Shown here: one piece after another, positions 1 through 7,267 of the stretch
Position numbering within the stretch: position 1 is the stretch's first letter
How the letters are laid out: every line of letters begins with the position of its first letter
Translations under genes and position numbers: made by a program
The notes under the pieces: generated by a model
Told to the model about the DNA's origin: nothing
Databases searched by the model: none
What the model saw: the letters and a program-made list of their open reading frames with translations, nothing else
Assembly (NCBI GenBank): GCA_963832365.1
Contig: CAWHUL010000002.1
Location: forward strand, 248,001 to 312,000
DNA: 64,000 bases
Direction of reading: 5' to 3'
Source: CAWBRT01 sp963832365
Lineage (GTDB): Bacteria > Acidobacteriota > Terriglobia > Terriglobales > Acidobacteriaceae

Positions 1-54
1 GGCGAGGATCGTTGAGACTATTGGCGGATTGATTCTGCATGTTTTCTCCCATAA

Positions 55-153
55 CTGCGTACCCGACGTTGCGTTCGATAAGCAAGAAACTATTCAGCCG
101 GAGGCGAGAGGATCAAAAATGCATGGATCCTTCGCTTCGCTCAGGATGACACT
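55..153 (+). repeat. Partial copy of dispersed MITE-like intergenic element
   Basis: This stretch is closely similar to 6012-6170: both begin with CTGCGTACCCGACGTTG, share a central GAAACTATTCAG/GAAGCTATTCAG segment and an AATGCAT-GATCCTTCGCT segment, and end in CTCAGGATGACACT. The right end matches the terminal inverted repeat seen at 6170 and at 38118. No matching left inverted repeat is visible before the window edge. Apart from it I see no gene in 1-219. Confidence 0.6.
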
Positions 154-219
154 TCGGAGAGCAGTAGTTCAGCAGCCTGTGAATCCGCACCCATTCAAAC
201 TACTACGAAATACGCCCGT

Positions 220-1548
220 TCATTCTTCCGCGCCCGCGACTGCGGCGAGCTGCGGGGGCTTTCCGGCGTCAAGGTTGTCTCCGTACGCCTTCCAGGCCAC
301 CGCATCGAATTCTCCATCCCACCTGGCGACCACGACGGCCGCGACCGCGTTACCGACGGTGTTGATGATCGAGCGGCCCTGAGACATGAAGCGGTCGATG
401 CCTAGCAATAGAGCGAGTCCTTCGGTGGGCAGGCCGCTGGCGACCACGGTGGCGGCAAGCGCGGCGAAAGCGCCTCCGGTGACGCCGGCCGCGCCCTTCG
501 AGGTGAACAGCATCAGGATGAACATGGTGATCTGCTGGCGAAGATCCAAGTGGATGCCGTAGACCTGCGCGATGAACAGGCAGCTCATAGGCAGAGTGAT
601 GGCCACGCCGTCCAGATTGAAGGAATAACCCGTGGGGATGACGAGTCCGAGGGTGGTGCGCGACACGCCCGAAGCTTGCAGCTTCTGCATCATGCCGGGA
701 ATGGCGGTCTCGGATGACGAGGTGGCAATCACCACCAGCAATTCGTCCTTGAGGCGTCGCAAGATGTCGAAGAGACGGACACCGCAGAGTCTGCACACGA
801 TGCCGAAGACGACAAACATAAGGAAGGCAAGCGTAAGCCATGCTGTTCCGACGAACATGCCGAGAGCGTAAAGCGTGCGCACGCCGAAGCGTCCTACGGT
901 GAATCCGAGTGCGCCGAAAGCGCCGATGGGAGCAGCCATTACGATGATGTTGACCACTCCGAAGACCAAGCCGATGCAACGCTCCATTCCACGGCGGATT
1001 GTCGCGCCCGCCTCACCCATCCGCACCATGGCGGCACCCACCATCAGCGCGATGACGAGCACCTGCAGCACGTTGTCGTGGACGAACGCGCCGAACAGGT
1101 TCTCCGGAACCATGGCGAACAGAAACTGGGACAAAGATTGAGCGTGGGCGCTTGAATAACGGGCGGCCGAGGCAGCCTGCGTCGCCGAGGGCCGCTGGAC
1201 GGCCGCGCCAAAGTTGACGACATTGCCGACGATTGCGCCCATCAAGAGCGCGATGGTGGTGATGATCTCGAAATAAATCAGCGCCTTCAACCCGATTCGC
1301 CCAACCTTGCGCATGTCGCCGACCTGCGCAACGCCGGTGGCGACCACCAGGAAAATCAACGGGGTGATGCTCAGCTTGATGAGTGCAATGAAGCCGTCGG
1401 CCAATGGCTTGACGGCAATGCCGGCTTGCGGCCAGATAGCCCCCATCGTCGCTCCGGCAGCCGCTGCGACCAGCACTTGGACGTATCCCCTGCGCCAGAG
1501 CGGCTTGGAGGCATGGGACGAGTGGGAAGAATGTGCGTGTGCTGTCAT
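220..1548 (-). CDS. dctA: C4-dicarboxylate/proton-sodium symporter, DctA type
   Basis: A secondary carrier of the dicarboxylate/amino acid:cation symporter family, expected in the inner membrane importing C4-dicarboxylates such as succinate, fumarate and malate. The 442-residue product is normal for the family. It has many hydrophobic segments and carries the family signatures in its second half: the serine-rich ATSSSETAIPG hairpin, PTGYSFNLDG, the LFTSKGAAGVTGGAF re-entrant loop and GIDRFMSQGRSIINTVGN, all close to DctA rather than GltP. The frame stays open upstream to 1686, but the ATG at 1548 gives the normal N-terminus and follows a good promoter (1586-1614). The N-terminus is His/Ser-rich (HAHSSHSSHAS) before the first membrane segment. 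No DctB/DctD sensor pair is nearby, so its regulation is not visible. Substrate is inferred from family. Confidence 0.88.
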   Translation of the reverse strand: MTAHAHSSHSSHASKPLWRRGYVQVLVAAAAGATMGAIWPQAGIAVKPLADGFIALIKLSITPLIFLVVATGVAQVGDMRKVGRIGLKALIYFEIITTIALLMGAIVGNVVNFGAAVQRPSATQAASAARYSSAHAQSLSQFLFAMVPENLFGAFVHDNVLQVLVIALMVGAAMVRMGEAGATIRRGMERCIGLVFGVVNIIVMAAPIGAFGALGFTVGRFGVRTLYALGMFVGTAWLTLAFLMFVVFGIVCRLCGVRLFDILRRLKDELLVVIATSSSETAIPGMMQKLQASGVSRTTLGLVIPTGYSFNLDGVAITLPMSCLFIAQVYGIHLDLRQQITMFILMLFTSKGAAGVTGGAFAALAATVVASGLPTEGLALLLGIDRFMSQGRSIINTVGNAVAAVVVARWDGEFDAVAWKAYGDNLDAGKPPQLAAVAGAEE

Positions 1549-1585
1549 GGGAACGTCCGTCAAAAGATGGAATGTAGTTGATTGA

Positions 1586-1614
1586 TTTATAAACCAAAGT
1601 GCCGGTTCGGGCAA
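1586..1614 (-). promoter_or_regulatory. Sigma70-like promoter of dctA
   Basis: On the minus strand TTGCCC (1609-1614) and TATAAA (1586-1591) are separated by exactly 17 bases. The expected start of transcription is near 1579, giving a leader of about 30 bases before the ATG at 1548. Read by eye only. Confidence 0.4.
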
Positions 1615-1709
1615 TCGCTTTCGGCAGAGGTAGTGGGCCAAATTTCGAGGGTATTCGGGGAATGAACAATCGAAGGCTTGACCCATCCGACGTCAGCAGG
1701 CTCTTCGTT

Positions 1710-1754
1710 CCCACATTAGCCAACGTAGCCAACTGCGGGCAAATGTGGGCCACC
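1710..1754 (+). repeat. Palindromic intergenic repeat, copy 1
   Basis: Imperfect palindrome CCCACATTAGCCAA ... GCGGGCAAATGTGGG followed by CCACC. It belongs to the eleven-copy family described in the findings and has a slightly longer loop than the others (a second AGCCAA). Confidence 0.7.
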
Positions 1755-1780
1755 GCGATCAATGAATCTGCGACAAATAA

Positions 1781-1809
1781 ATTCGCCCGACAATGAATGT
1801 CGGGCGAAT
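1781..1809 (-). terminator. Rho-independent terminator downstream of the Ala/Lys/Pro-repeat gene
   Basis: A perfect 12-bp stem (1781-1792 with 1798-1809) and 5-base loop, followed on the minus strand by TTATTTG. It lies about 70 bases past the stop codon at 1880 and separates that gene from dctA. Confidence 0.65.
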
Positions 1810-1879
1810 CAGTACAGAGCAGAAGCTAAGATGGCTTTTCTTCAGGTGATATTTCCCTTAGTAAGCCTTGAGATGCAAA

Positions 1880-2257
1880 CTACTTCTTCGCAGGCGCTGG
1901 CGTCGTCTCTACGGCGGGCTTTGCAGCGGGCTTCGTAGTAGCGGCGGCCTTTGCAGGCACAGCCTTCGCAGGAGCAGCGGTCTTTGCCGGGGCAGCCTTC
2001 GCAGGAGCAGCGGCGGTCTTTGCCGGAGCAGCCTTTGCAGGAGCAGCGGCCTTTGCCGGGGCAGCCTTTGCCGGAGCAGCGGCCTTTGCCGGAGCAGCCT
2101 TTGCGGGCGCGGCGGCCTTAGCAGGAGCAGCCTTCGCCGGAGCGGTTGCTGCTGGAGTAGTTGCTGCCTTGCCCTTGTCGTCCGTCTTTGTCTGTGCGAA
2201 CGATGCGAGCGAGGCTGATACGGCAAAGGCCAACAGCAGGCCGAGTAATCGCTTCAT
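1880..2257 (-). CDS. Secreted Ala/Lys/Pro-rich low-complexity repeat protein
   Basis: A 125-residue protein with a clear Sec signal peptide (MKRLLGLLLAFAVSASLASFAQ) and then almost only repeats of the type APAKAAPAKAA, which resemble histone-H1-like or PAKKA tails but here follow an export signal. The start is the ATG at 2257, preceded by GGGAGG (2264-2269) at good spacing; an earlier in-frame methionine at 2284 has no such site. The DNA repeat (1925-2155) uses varied codons, so the array is conserved at the protein level too. The basic, Pro-rich tail could bind cell-wall or outer-membrane polyanions, or DNA, but that is a guess. I recognise no family. A terminator follows at 1781-1809. Confidence 0.65.
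   Translation of the reverse strand: MKRLLGLLLAFAVSASLASFAQTKTDDKGKAATTPAATAPAKAAPAKAAAPAKAAPAKAAAPAKAAPAKAAAPAKAAPAKTAAAPAKAAPAKTAAPAKAVPAKAAATTKPAAKPAVETTPAPAKK
1925..2155. repeat. Tandem repeat encoding PAKAA units
   Basis: Imperfect tandem array built on the plus-strand motif GCAGCCTTTGCCGGAGCAGC. It codes for the Ala/Lys/Pro tail of the secreted protein at 1880-2257 and is a likely site of length variation between strains. Confidence 0.7.
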
Positions 2258-2509
2258 GAAAATCCTCCCAGTGATTTGGAACAAATTGGAAAACCGCCCA
2301 AATTATAGGCACTAATAACCAGAGCTGCAACAAACTTCGTCATCCCGCACCAGGAATCTCATTTATGCGACAATTTCGCTGAAAAACACACTTCCGTGGG
2401 GTAGTTAAAGTAGGGGAAAGAGCTCAATTAGAGCGGGCTGCGACGCTTAGGAAAGTCGCATGGCCGCGAGATTCCGTTCAGAAGGCAGGGCGATGATCGT
2501 CGCCGGAAA

Positions 2510-2543
2510 CCACATCTGCCAACTGCGGCAGATGTGGAGCACC
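2510..2543 (+). repeat. Palindromic intergenic repeat, copy 2
   Basis: CCACATCTGCCAACTGCGGCAGATGTGG followed by AGCACC. This copy has a near-perfect CCACATCTGCC/GGCAGATGTGG stem. It lies between the stop of the 2558-3220 gene and the start of the 1880-2257 gene. Confidence 0.65.
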
Positions 2544-2557
2544 GTCCGTCTCTCTTA

Positions 2558-3220
2558 CTACTCCTCCTCTGAGGAGCCGGGAGCGACATCGGCCGAGCGG
2601 CCGTGGACGATGAAGCTGGAGGATTGTGCGCCCTTCGGATGGAAGGTCACACGCGCCGGATTCTTTTCCCAGGTGGGAATGGTGCAATTGGAATCAAGGT
2701 CGTCGCCCTGAGATGCTGCGCCGATCTCCTGCCGCAGGACAGGCTTCTTGCTTCCCAGTTGCATCACCACCGTATAAAGTTTTTCGCCATTCACGGACAG
2801 ACCGCAGTAAGCGGCATAGTCGCGAAACCAGCTTGCTTGGGAATAGAAGGGATCAAAAAAAGGCAGATTGAGCTGCGTGATACGGGCCGTGGTGCGATCA
2901 ACCATGAGCCAACCGCCGCGCTGCCACACCCATCGCGGCGCCTTTCCCTGGTCCCCGGGCAGATTGTCGTTCACCCGGAAGGCACGCCGCACGACAAAGA
3001 TGCGGTCGGTTACAGCGTGGGACTCACCGGTGGTAAATTCCTTGGGGCTACCATCCACCAAAAGAGTGCGTACGTTCATGGGGACAGTGCGATCTTCGCC
3101 GGGTCCGATGAAGAGCTTGACGGAAAGCACTTTGCCAAAACTGATGACATGAGGCTTCGCGGCCAGGGCCGTACCAGCCAGCGAAGCCATTACTACAAGC
3201 AGCAAGAGTCTGGAGCGCAT
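2558..3220 (-). CDS. Secreted protein of unknown function
   Basis: A 220-residue protein with a Sec signal peptide (MRSRLLLLVVMASLAGTALA). The mature part begins with a short beta-rich stretch (HVISFGKVLSVKLFIGPGED), has a WVWQRGGWLMVDR segment in the middle, and a pair of cysteines (YCGLSVNGEK and DSNCTIPTW) that could form a disulfide. The C-terminus is an acidic SSEEE tail. I do not recognise a domain; composition and size resemble the many exported single-copy proteins of Acidobacteriota. It stands alone between palindromic repeats at 2510 and 3288. No strong Shine-Dalgarno site precedes the ATG at 3220, but the signal peptide supports that start. Confidence 0.6.
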   Translation of the reverse strand: MRSRLLLLVVMASLAGTALAAKPHVISFGKVLSVKLFIGPGEDRTVPMNVRTLLVDGSPKEFTTGESHAVTDRIFVVRRAFRVNDNLPGDQGKAPRWVWQRGGWLMVDRTTARITQLNLPFFDPFYSQASWFRDYAAYCGLSVNGEKLYTVVMQLGSKKPVLRQEIGAASQGDDLDSNCTIPTWEKNPARVTFHPKGAQSSSFIVHGRSADVAPGSSEEE

Positions 3221-3287
3221 GAATCCAGCCTACTGCGGGCATCCCCGGAGGAGCAAGAACGAAGAGTAGCGGGTCAATTCGAATAGC

Positions 3288-3328
3288 CCACGTCAGCCCA
3301 ACTATTGGGCGGGACGTGGGGCACCCGA
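3288..3328 (+). repeat. Palindromic intergenic repeat, copy 3
   Basis: CCCACGTCAGCCCAA ... GGGCGGGACGTGGGG followed by CACCCG. It lies between divergent genes (starts at 3220 and 3457), 23 bases from copy 4. Confidence 0.7.
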
Positions 3329-3351
3329 TACGGCGACGGCGGCGCTTCCAT

Positions 3352-3387
3352 CCCACATTAGCCAACAGCGGGCAAATGTGGGCCACC
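3352..3387 (+). repeat. Palindromic intergenic repeat, copy 4
   Basis: CCCACATTAGCCAA ... GCGGGCAAATGTGGG followed by CCACC. It stands next to copy 3 in the same orientation, so the pair could form two adjacent hairpins ahead of the HD-GYP gene. Confidence 0.7.
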
Positions 3388-3456
3388 TGTGTAATTGCCG
3401 GGAAAGGTGCCGCCACATACAACCTTCCGGGGGTGCAAACGACTCACACTTTACAC

Positions 3457-4440
3457 ATGGCCGATGCAGTCACCCGCAGGCGCATAGCGCGAATCCTCGT
3501 CGTGGATGACAATCAACACAACACGTTGTTGATGAGGGAGTTGCTTACGCAGAAGGGTTACGATGTGGTAACCGCCAATATCCCCAGCGAGGCGGAAGAG
3601 CAGATGCGAGAACATCCGCCGGACCTGGTTCTGCTGGATGTGATTATGCCCGACAAGAGCGGCTATGAACTTTGCCGGGAATGGAAAGAAAATCATGCCA
3701 CGCGATTGATTCCGGTGGTGATGATCACCGGGTTGAGCGATCGTGAAGACAGGATCCGCGGCATCGAAGCCGGGGCGGACGACTTCCTGAACAAGCCGGT
3801 TTTTCCCGAAGAGTTGTTTGCACGCGTCCACTCGCTGCTGAAGATAAAAGATTATACGGACGAACTTGAAAATGCCGAGTCGGTCCTCTGCACGCTGGGC
3901 TTGAGTGTGGAGTCGCGTGATCCGTACACCGAAGGCCATTGCGAACGGCTGGCTCGCTACGCCAGCCAACTGGGCGAACATCTGGGGCTCGACTGGGAGT
4001 GCCAGGTGGCACTGAAGCGTGGCGGGTATCTACACGATCTGGGAAAGATCGCAGTGCCAGACGAGATTCTCAAGAAGGGCACGAATCTTACGGCCGAGGA
4101 ATGGCGAATCATGAGGCGCCATCCCCTGATCGGCGAAAATATTTGCAAGCCGTTGCGTTCGCTGCGGATGGTGCTGCCGATCATCCGCCATCACCATGAG
4201 CACTGGGACGGTACAGGGTATCCGGACAGGCTCAGCAGGGAAGAGATACCGTTGCTGGCGCGGGTTCTGCAAGTCGTGGACGTCTATGATGCGCTGCGCA
4301 CGGCGCGCCCTTACAAGCCCCCTCACAATCATGAAGACGCACAGCGAACCATGATGCAAGAGGCCGAACGGGGCTTGTGGGACCAGCGAATCGTGCAGGA
4401 ATTCTTCGCCATGCCCGATTTAGGGCGAGTAGCGGCGTGA
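3457..4440 (+). CDS. Response regulator with HD-GYP phosphodiesterase output domain
   Basis: A two-domain cytoplasmic signalling protein of 327 residues. Residues about 10-125 form a receiver domain: acidic pair in LVVDDNQHN, phospho-acceptor Asp in VLLDVIMPDKSG, conserved Thr/Ser region MITGLS and Lys in LNKPV. Residues about 145-325 form an HD-GYP domain with HDLGKIAVPD, the metal-ligand histidines in HPLIGE and HHHEHWDGTGYP, and the VVDVYDAL helix. HD-GYP enzymes hydrolyse cyclic di-GMP (some cGAMP). The key residues are present, so an active enzyme is likely. The frame is open further upstream across palindrome copy 4, but the ATG at 3457 is directly before the receiver domain. No ribosome-binding site is obvious. 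No sensor kinase is adjacent, so the phosphodonor is unknown. Confidence 0.9.
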   Translation: MADAVTRRRIARILVVDDNQHNTLLMRELLTQKGYDVVTANIPSEAEEQMREHPPDLVLLDVIMPDKSGYELCREWKENHATRLIPVVMITGLSDREDRIRGIEAGADDFLNKPVFPEELFARVHSLLKIKDYTDELENAESVLCTLGLSVESRDPYTEGHCERLARYASQLGEHLGLDWECQVALKRGGYLHDLGKIAVPDEILKKGTNLTAEEWRIMRRHPLIGENICKPLRSLRMVLPIIRHHHEHWDGTGYPDRLSREEIPLLARVLQVVDVYDALRTARPYKPPHNHEDAQRTMMQEAERGLWDQRIVQEFFAMPDLGRVAA

Positions 4441-4495
4441 CTGAGCCAACGCTAGAGCATTTGCAACTATAATCGAGTCTTGTTGAAGCACACGA

Positions 4496-5288
4496 ATGAC
4501 AACTCCTGACTACAGCATCGTCATCCCCGCCTATAACGAGAGTGTACGCATTGTTCCCACTCTCGATCGTGTCGTCGCTTACATCCAGCAACAGGGCTGG
4601 GAGGCCGAGATCGTAGTGGTCAATGACGGATCGCGGGACAACACGGCCGAGGTCGTGCGCGAGTACGCCTCACGGATTCGCGAGTATCCGCCTGATTGAA
4701 AATCCGGGGAACTGCGGCAAAGGCTATTCGGTGCGGAACGGGATTCTGCATGCCAGGGGCGCGGTGGTGCTGTTTACCGATGCCGACCTCTCTTCGCCGA
4801 TTGAAGAGGCTTCGAAACTGATTGACTCGATTCACCGGGGAAACGATGTCGCGATCGGCTCGCGCTGGCTCCAGTCGGAGATGCAGACCACGCGACAGTC
4901 GATGCTTCGCCAACTTCTTGGTAGAGCTTTCAACCTGGCGCTGAAGGTTGTCCTCGGACTCAGTTTCAAGGATACGCAGTGCGGATTCAAAGCTCTCAAA
5001 CTGCAGGCCGCCCGGGATATTTTTGGCCGACAACGCATCCGCCGATGGGGGTTCGATCCCGAGATTCTTTTTCTGGCACGCCGGTTGGGTTATAAGACCG
5101 AAGAGATTCCGGTGGCTTGGGCGCACGACGATCGCTCCAAGATTCATCTGATCAGCGACGGCATGAATATGGTTCTGGATTTATTCAGAATTCGCTGGAA
5201 CAGCATCTCAGGGAAATACGATTGCGCTCCACAGTCCGCGCATTCTCCAGCCGCAGAGGAAATGCCGGTCGGGCACCCCAGGGCGTAG
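4496..5288 (+). pseudogene. DPM1/ALG5-like family 2 glycosyltransferase, +1 frameshift
   Basis: A GT2 enzyme that probably moves a sugar from a nucleotide sugar to a polyprenyl phosphate (dolichyl-phosphate glucosyl/mannosyltransferase type). The first part has YSIVIPAYNES and EIVVVNDGSRDNTAE; this frame stops at 4697. The next frame carries the rest: RLIENPGNCGKGYSVRNG, the DXD-like FTDADLSSP, AIGSRWL, DTQCGFKALK and the WGFDPEILFLA acceptor region. Removing one base near 4676 (CACGGATTCG to CACGGTTCG) joins the halves as a normal protein of about 263 residues. There is no slippery site that would suggest programmed shifting. Whether this is a real mutation or a sequence error cannot be told here; the rest of the frame is well conserved, which argues against old decay. 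Confidence 0.75.
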
Positions 5289-5302
5289 CGAACCGCAGCA
5301 AG

Positions 5303-5554
5303 TCAGGCGATTGCGCGCTCGGCATTGTCATCAGGCCGTGGGATGACCAGTATGTTGTGCGCGGAGTCCATGGCGATCGTCAGCGTTGCGGAGCAACTGG
5401 AACAGAGCCAGAAGTGTTCAACGCGTTTGCGCTTCGTGACATGGATGCCGTGATGGGCACCGGATGATCCTTCCCTTCGAATCTCAAATACTTTGCCTTC
5501 GCCAAAATAGTGGAACAAGTTCGAGCAGGAAGAGTTTGCGCATTTTGTCAGCAT
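5303..5554 (-). CDS. Small cysteine-ribbon protein of unknown function
   Basis: An 83-residue cytoplasmic protein with CX4C at residues 5-10 and CX2C at residues 51-54, a likely four-cysteine zinc-ribbon arrangement separated by a basic segment (HVTKRKRVEHFWL). It resembles short proteins common in Acidobacteriota, whose role I do not know. A good ribosome-binding site (GAGGAG, plus-strand positions 5565-5570) precedes the ATG at 5554. The upstream region is strikingly AT-rich for this window and contains an inverted TACCTA/TAGGTA pair (5611-5645), a possible operator. It ends face to face with the glycosyltransferase gene, 14 bases apart. Confidence 0.65.
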   Translation of the reverse strand: MLTKCANSSCSNLFHYFGEGKVFEIRREGSSGAHHGIHVTKRKRVEHFWLCSSCSATLTIAMDSAHNILVIPRPDDNAERAIA

Positions 5555-5570
5555 TTGGGGTCGACTCCTC

Positions 5571-5964
5571 GGAGATGATTTGGCTTCCTGATCGCGCGTA
5601 CCAGATTAGCTACCTAATATAATTACCAAAATTACTAAATAGGTACTTATCTACTTATGAACTGTGATGCGACTTCACGAGTATGCACGTTGGAACTCGG
5701 AGCAAAATTGAGTGCATAACGCCAGCTACCCGCGATGACGCTTGTGTCTGCTGGAATCTAAGTGCGACTCTGTGGCGGGACGTCTTCGCTCGCTTCCCTA
5801 ACGTGCAGTTTAGCGCGCGGGAGAACTACCACCTTCAGCGTCGTCTCCCAGAACGACGCTCACTTGCGCGCCGCTGACAACCTTAAAGTCATTCTAGCGC
5901 ACTATGCTCGCGTCTAGGTATTAAATCTGAGTAAATATTTAGTAAAGTGCGTCACAAGAGATAT
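5571..5964. other. Gene-free AT-rich stretch
   Basis: No convincing gene. 5605-5660 is AT-rich with TACCTA (5611-5616) inverted as TAGGTA (5640-5645). A 64-codon open frame at 5683-5877 on the plus strand has no ribosome-binding site and no recognisable sequence. A MITE-like element follows at 5965. Confidence 0.5.
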
Positions 5965-6170
5965 GTCGTTCTGAGCCGCAGCGCCGAGCGCCTGTGGCCG
6001 GAGCAGCCAAGCTGCGTACCCGACGTTGCAATCGACAATCAAGAAGCTATTCAGGCGAAGAATCCATGTATTTCGGCGCAGGAAAAGAATGCATAGATCC
6101 TTCGCTCCTCCACCCCAACAAGCCAACAGAGGGCTTGTCGGAAACCCCGGCTGCCGCTCAGGATGACACT
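5965..6170. repeat. MITE-like element with imperfect terminal inverted repeats
   Basis: The left end GTCGTTCTGAGCCGCAGC (from 5965) is inverted at the right end, which read on the minus strand is GTCATCCTGAGCGGCAGC (ending 6170). Inside, 6012-6110 repeats the sequence at 55-153, and a small CAAGCC...GGGCTTG hairpin lies near 6118-6138. There is no transposase gene and no clear target duplication. It sits just downstream of the MoxR gene. Confidence 0.6.
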
Positions 6171-6191
6171 CAAGAAAGGGCATGGTCAGGA

Positions 6192-7157
6192 CTAAATCGG
6201 CACTGGAACGCTGTCGATGAGGTCGCGGAGAATGTGTTCAGCCTGTTCAGAGCGTTTGATGGACAGAGCCGTGCGATTGCTGAGCACGACGCGGTGAGCA
6301 AAGGCGGGGATGGCCAAGCGCTTGAAATCGTCGGGCTTGCAGAAGGTGCGGCCTTCGAGGTAAGCCATGGCCTGCGCGGCGTGAAACAGCATGAGCGAGC
6401 CGCGCGGGGAAACAGCCAGCGCCAGCTGCTCGCTTTCGCGCGTTCGCTGCACGATGCGCAACACGTAATCCAGCAGGGAGTCATCGACCTGCACCTGCCG
6501 CACCTCTTCCTGCAAGGCCAGAACGTCTTCCGTCTTCAGCACCGGACGCAGGTCATCGAGACGAACGGCGCCAGCGCGGCCGCGCAGAATCTCGCGCTCG
6601 CCATCGGGTTCGGGGTAGGTCATGCGCACCCGCAGCATGAAACGATCCATCTGCGACTCGGGGAGCGGATAAGTGCCGTGATGCTCGACCGGATTCTGGG
6701 TGGCGATCACCAGGAAAGGCTGTGGCAGCGGATGCGAGTGGCCATCGACCGTCACCTGGCGTTCGTTCATTGCCTCCAGCAGCGCGGATTGCGTTTTGGG
6801 AGTGGTGCGGTTGATTTCGTCGGCCAGCAAAACGTTGGTGAAAATGGGCCCTGGCTTGAATTCGAACTTGCCTTCGAGGGAGGAATAAATGGAGATGCCC
6901 AGGACATCGCTGGGCAGCATGTCGCTGGTGAACTGAACTCGCTGAAAATTGCAATCGATGGCACGGGCCAGCGCGTGAGCCAACGTGGTCTTGCCAACAC
7001 CGGGCACGCCTTCCAGCAGCAGGTGACCGCGCGCCAGAATCGAAACCAGGGTGAGCCGAACAACATCGTCCTTGCCACGAATTATCGTGCGGAGCGCGTT
7101 TTCCAGTTGCGCCGCCGTCGCCGCCATTGTGCGTGAGGTAGAAGTAGTAGAAGACAT
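6192..7157 (-). CDS. MoxR-family AAA+ ATPase
   Basis: A cytoplasmic AAA+ ATPase of 321 residues, the usual MoxR length. It has Walker A GVPGVGKTT (about 50-58), Walker B LLADEINR (about 110-117), sensor 1 in IATQNPVE (about 151-158), the MoxR-specific GTYPLPESQMDRF segment and the C-terminal lid with SPRGSLMLFHAAQ. MoxR proteins act as chaperones in metal-cofactor insertion or assembly of surface and envelope complexes, usually with a DUF58 and VWA partner encoded next to them. Neither partner is here. The gene instead follows the cytochrome c maturation cluster on the same strand, about 110 bases after an exported regulatory-like protein and separated by a palindromic repeat, so cotranscription is possible but not shown. 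Confidence 0.88.
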   Translation of the reverse strand: MSSTTSTSRTMAATAAQLENALRTIIRGKDDVVRLTLVSILARGHLLLEGVPGVGKTTLAHALARAIDCNFQRVQFTSDMLPSDVLGISIYSSLEGKFEFKPGPIFTNVLLADEINRTTPKTQSALLEAMNERQVTVDGHSHPLPQPFLVIATQNPVEHHGTYPLPESQMDRFMLRVRMTYPEPDGEREILRGRAGAVRLDDLRPVLKTEDVLALQEEVRQVQVDDSLLDYVLRIVQRTRESEQLALAVSPRGSLMLFHAAQAMAYLEGRTFCKPDDFKRLAIPAFAHRVVLSNRTALSIKRSEQAEHILRDLIDSVPVPI

Positions 7158-7213
7158 TCTGCTGTACGCATTCTACTGGATGAGCACTCAGGAGTGAAAG
7201 AGAAAGAGAGGCC

Positions 7214-7253
7214 CCCACGTCAGTCCAAAAGAGGGACGGGACTGGGGCACCCG
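7214..7253 (+). repeat. Palindromic intergenic repeat, copy 5
   Basis: CCCACGTCAGTCCAA ... GGGACGGGACTGGGG followed by CACCCG. It lies between the MoxR gene start (7157) and the stop of the upstream gene (7268). Confidence 0.65.
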
Positions 7254-7267
7254 TTCGAACGATCACT

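Noticed and set aside
1549..1686. Longer N-terminal extension of DctA to 1686
   Set aside because: The extra 46 residues are not family-like, and the promoter at 1586-1614 would lie inside them.
4660..4700. Programmed +1 frameshifting as the explanation for the broken glycosyltransferase and the other four genes
   Set aside because: There is no common slippery sequence, no rare codon or stop at the shift point shared by the sites, and families of these genes are not known to use recoding. Sequence error or mutation is simpler.
5683..5877. 64-codon plus-strand frame as a small gene
   Set aside because: No ribosome-binding site, no recognisable motif, and it lies in a repeat-bearing gene-free stretch.
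5994..7136. Plus-strand open frame of 380 codons opposite the MoxR gene
   Set aside because: The MoxR protein on the other strand has all AAA+ motifs; the plus-strand product is low-complexity and His/Gln-rich, as expected for a reverse shadow.
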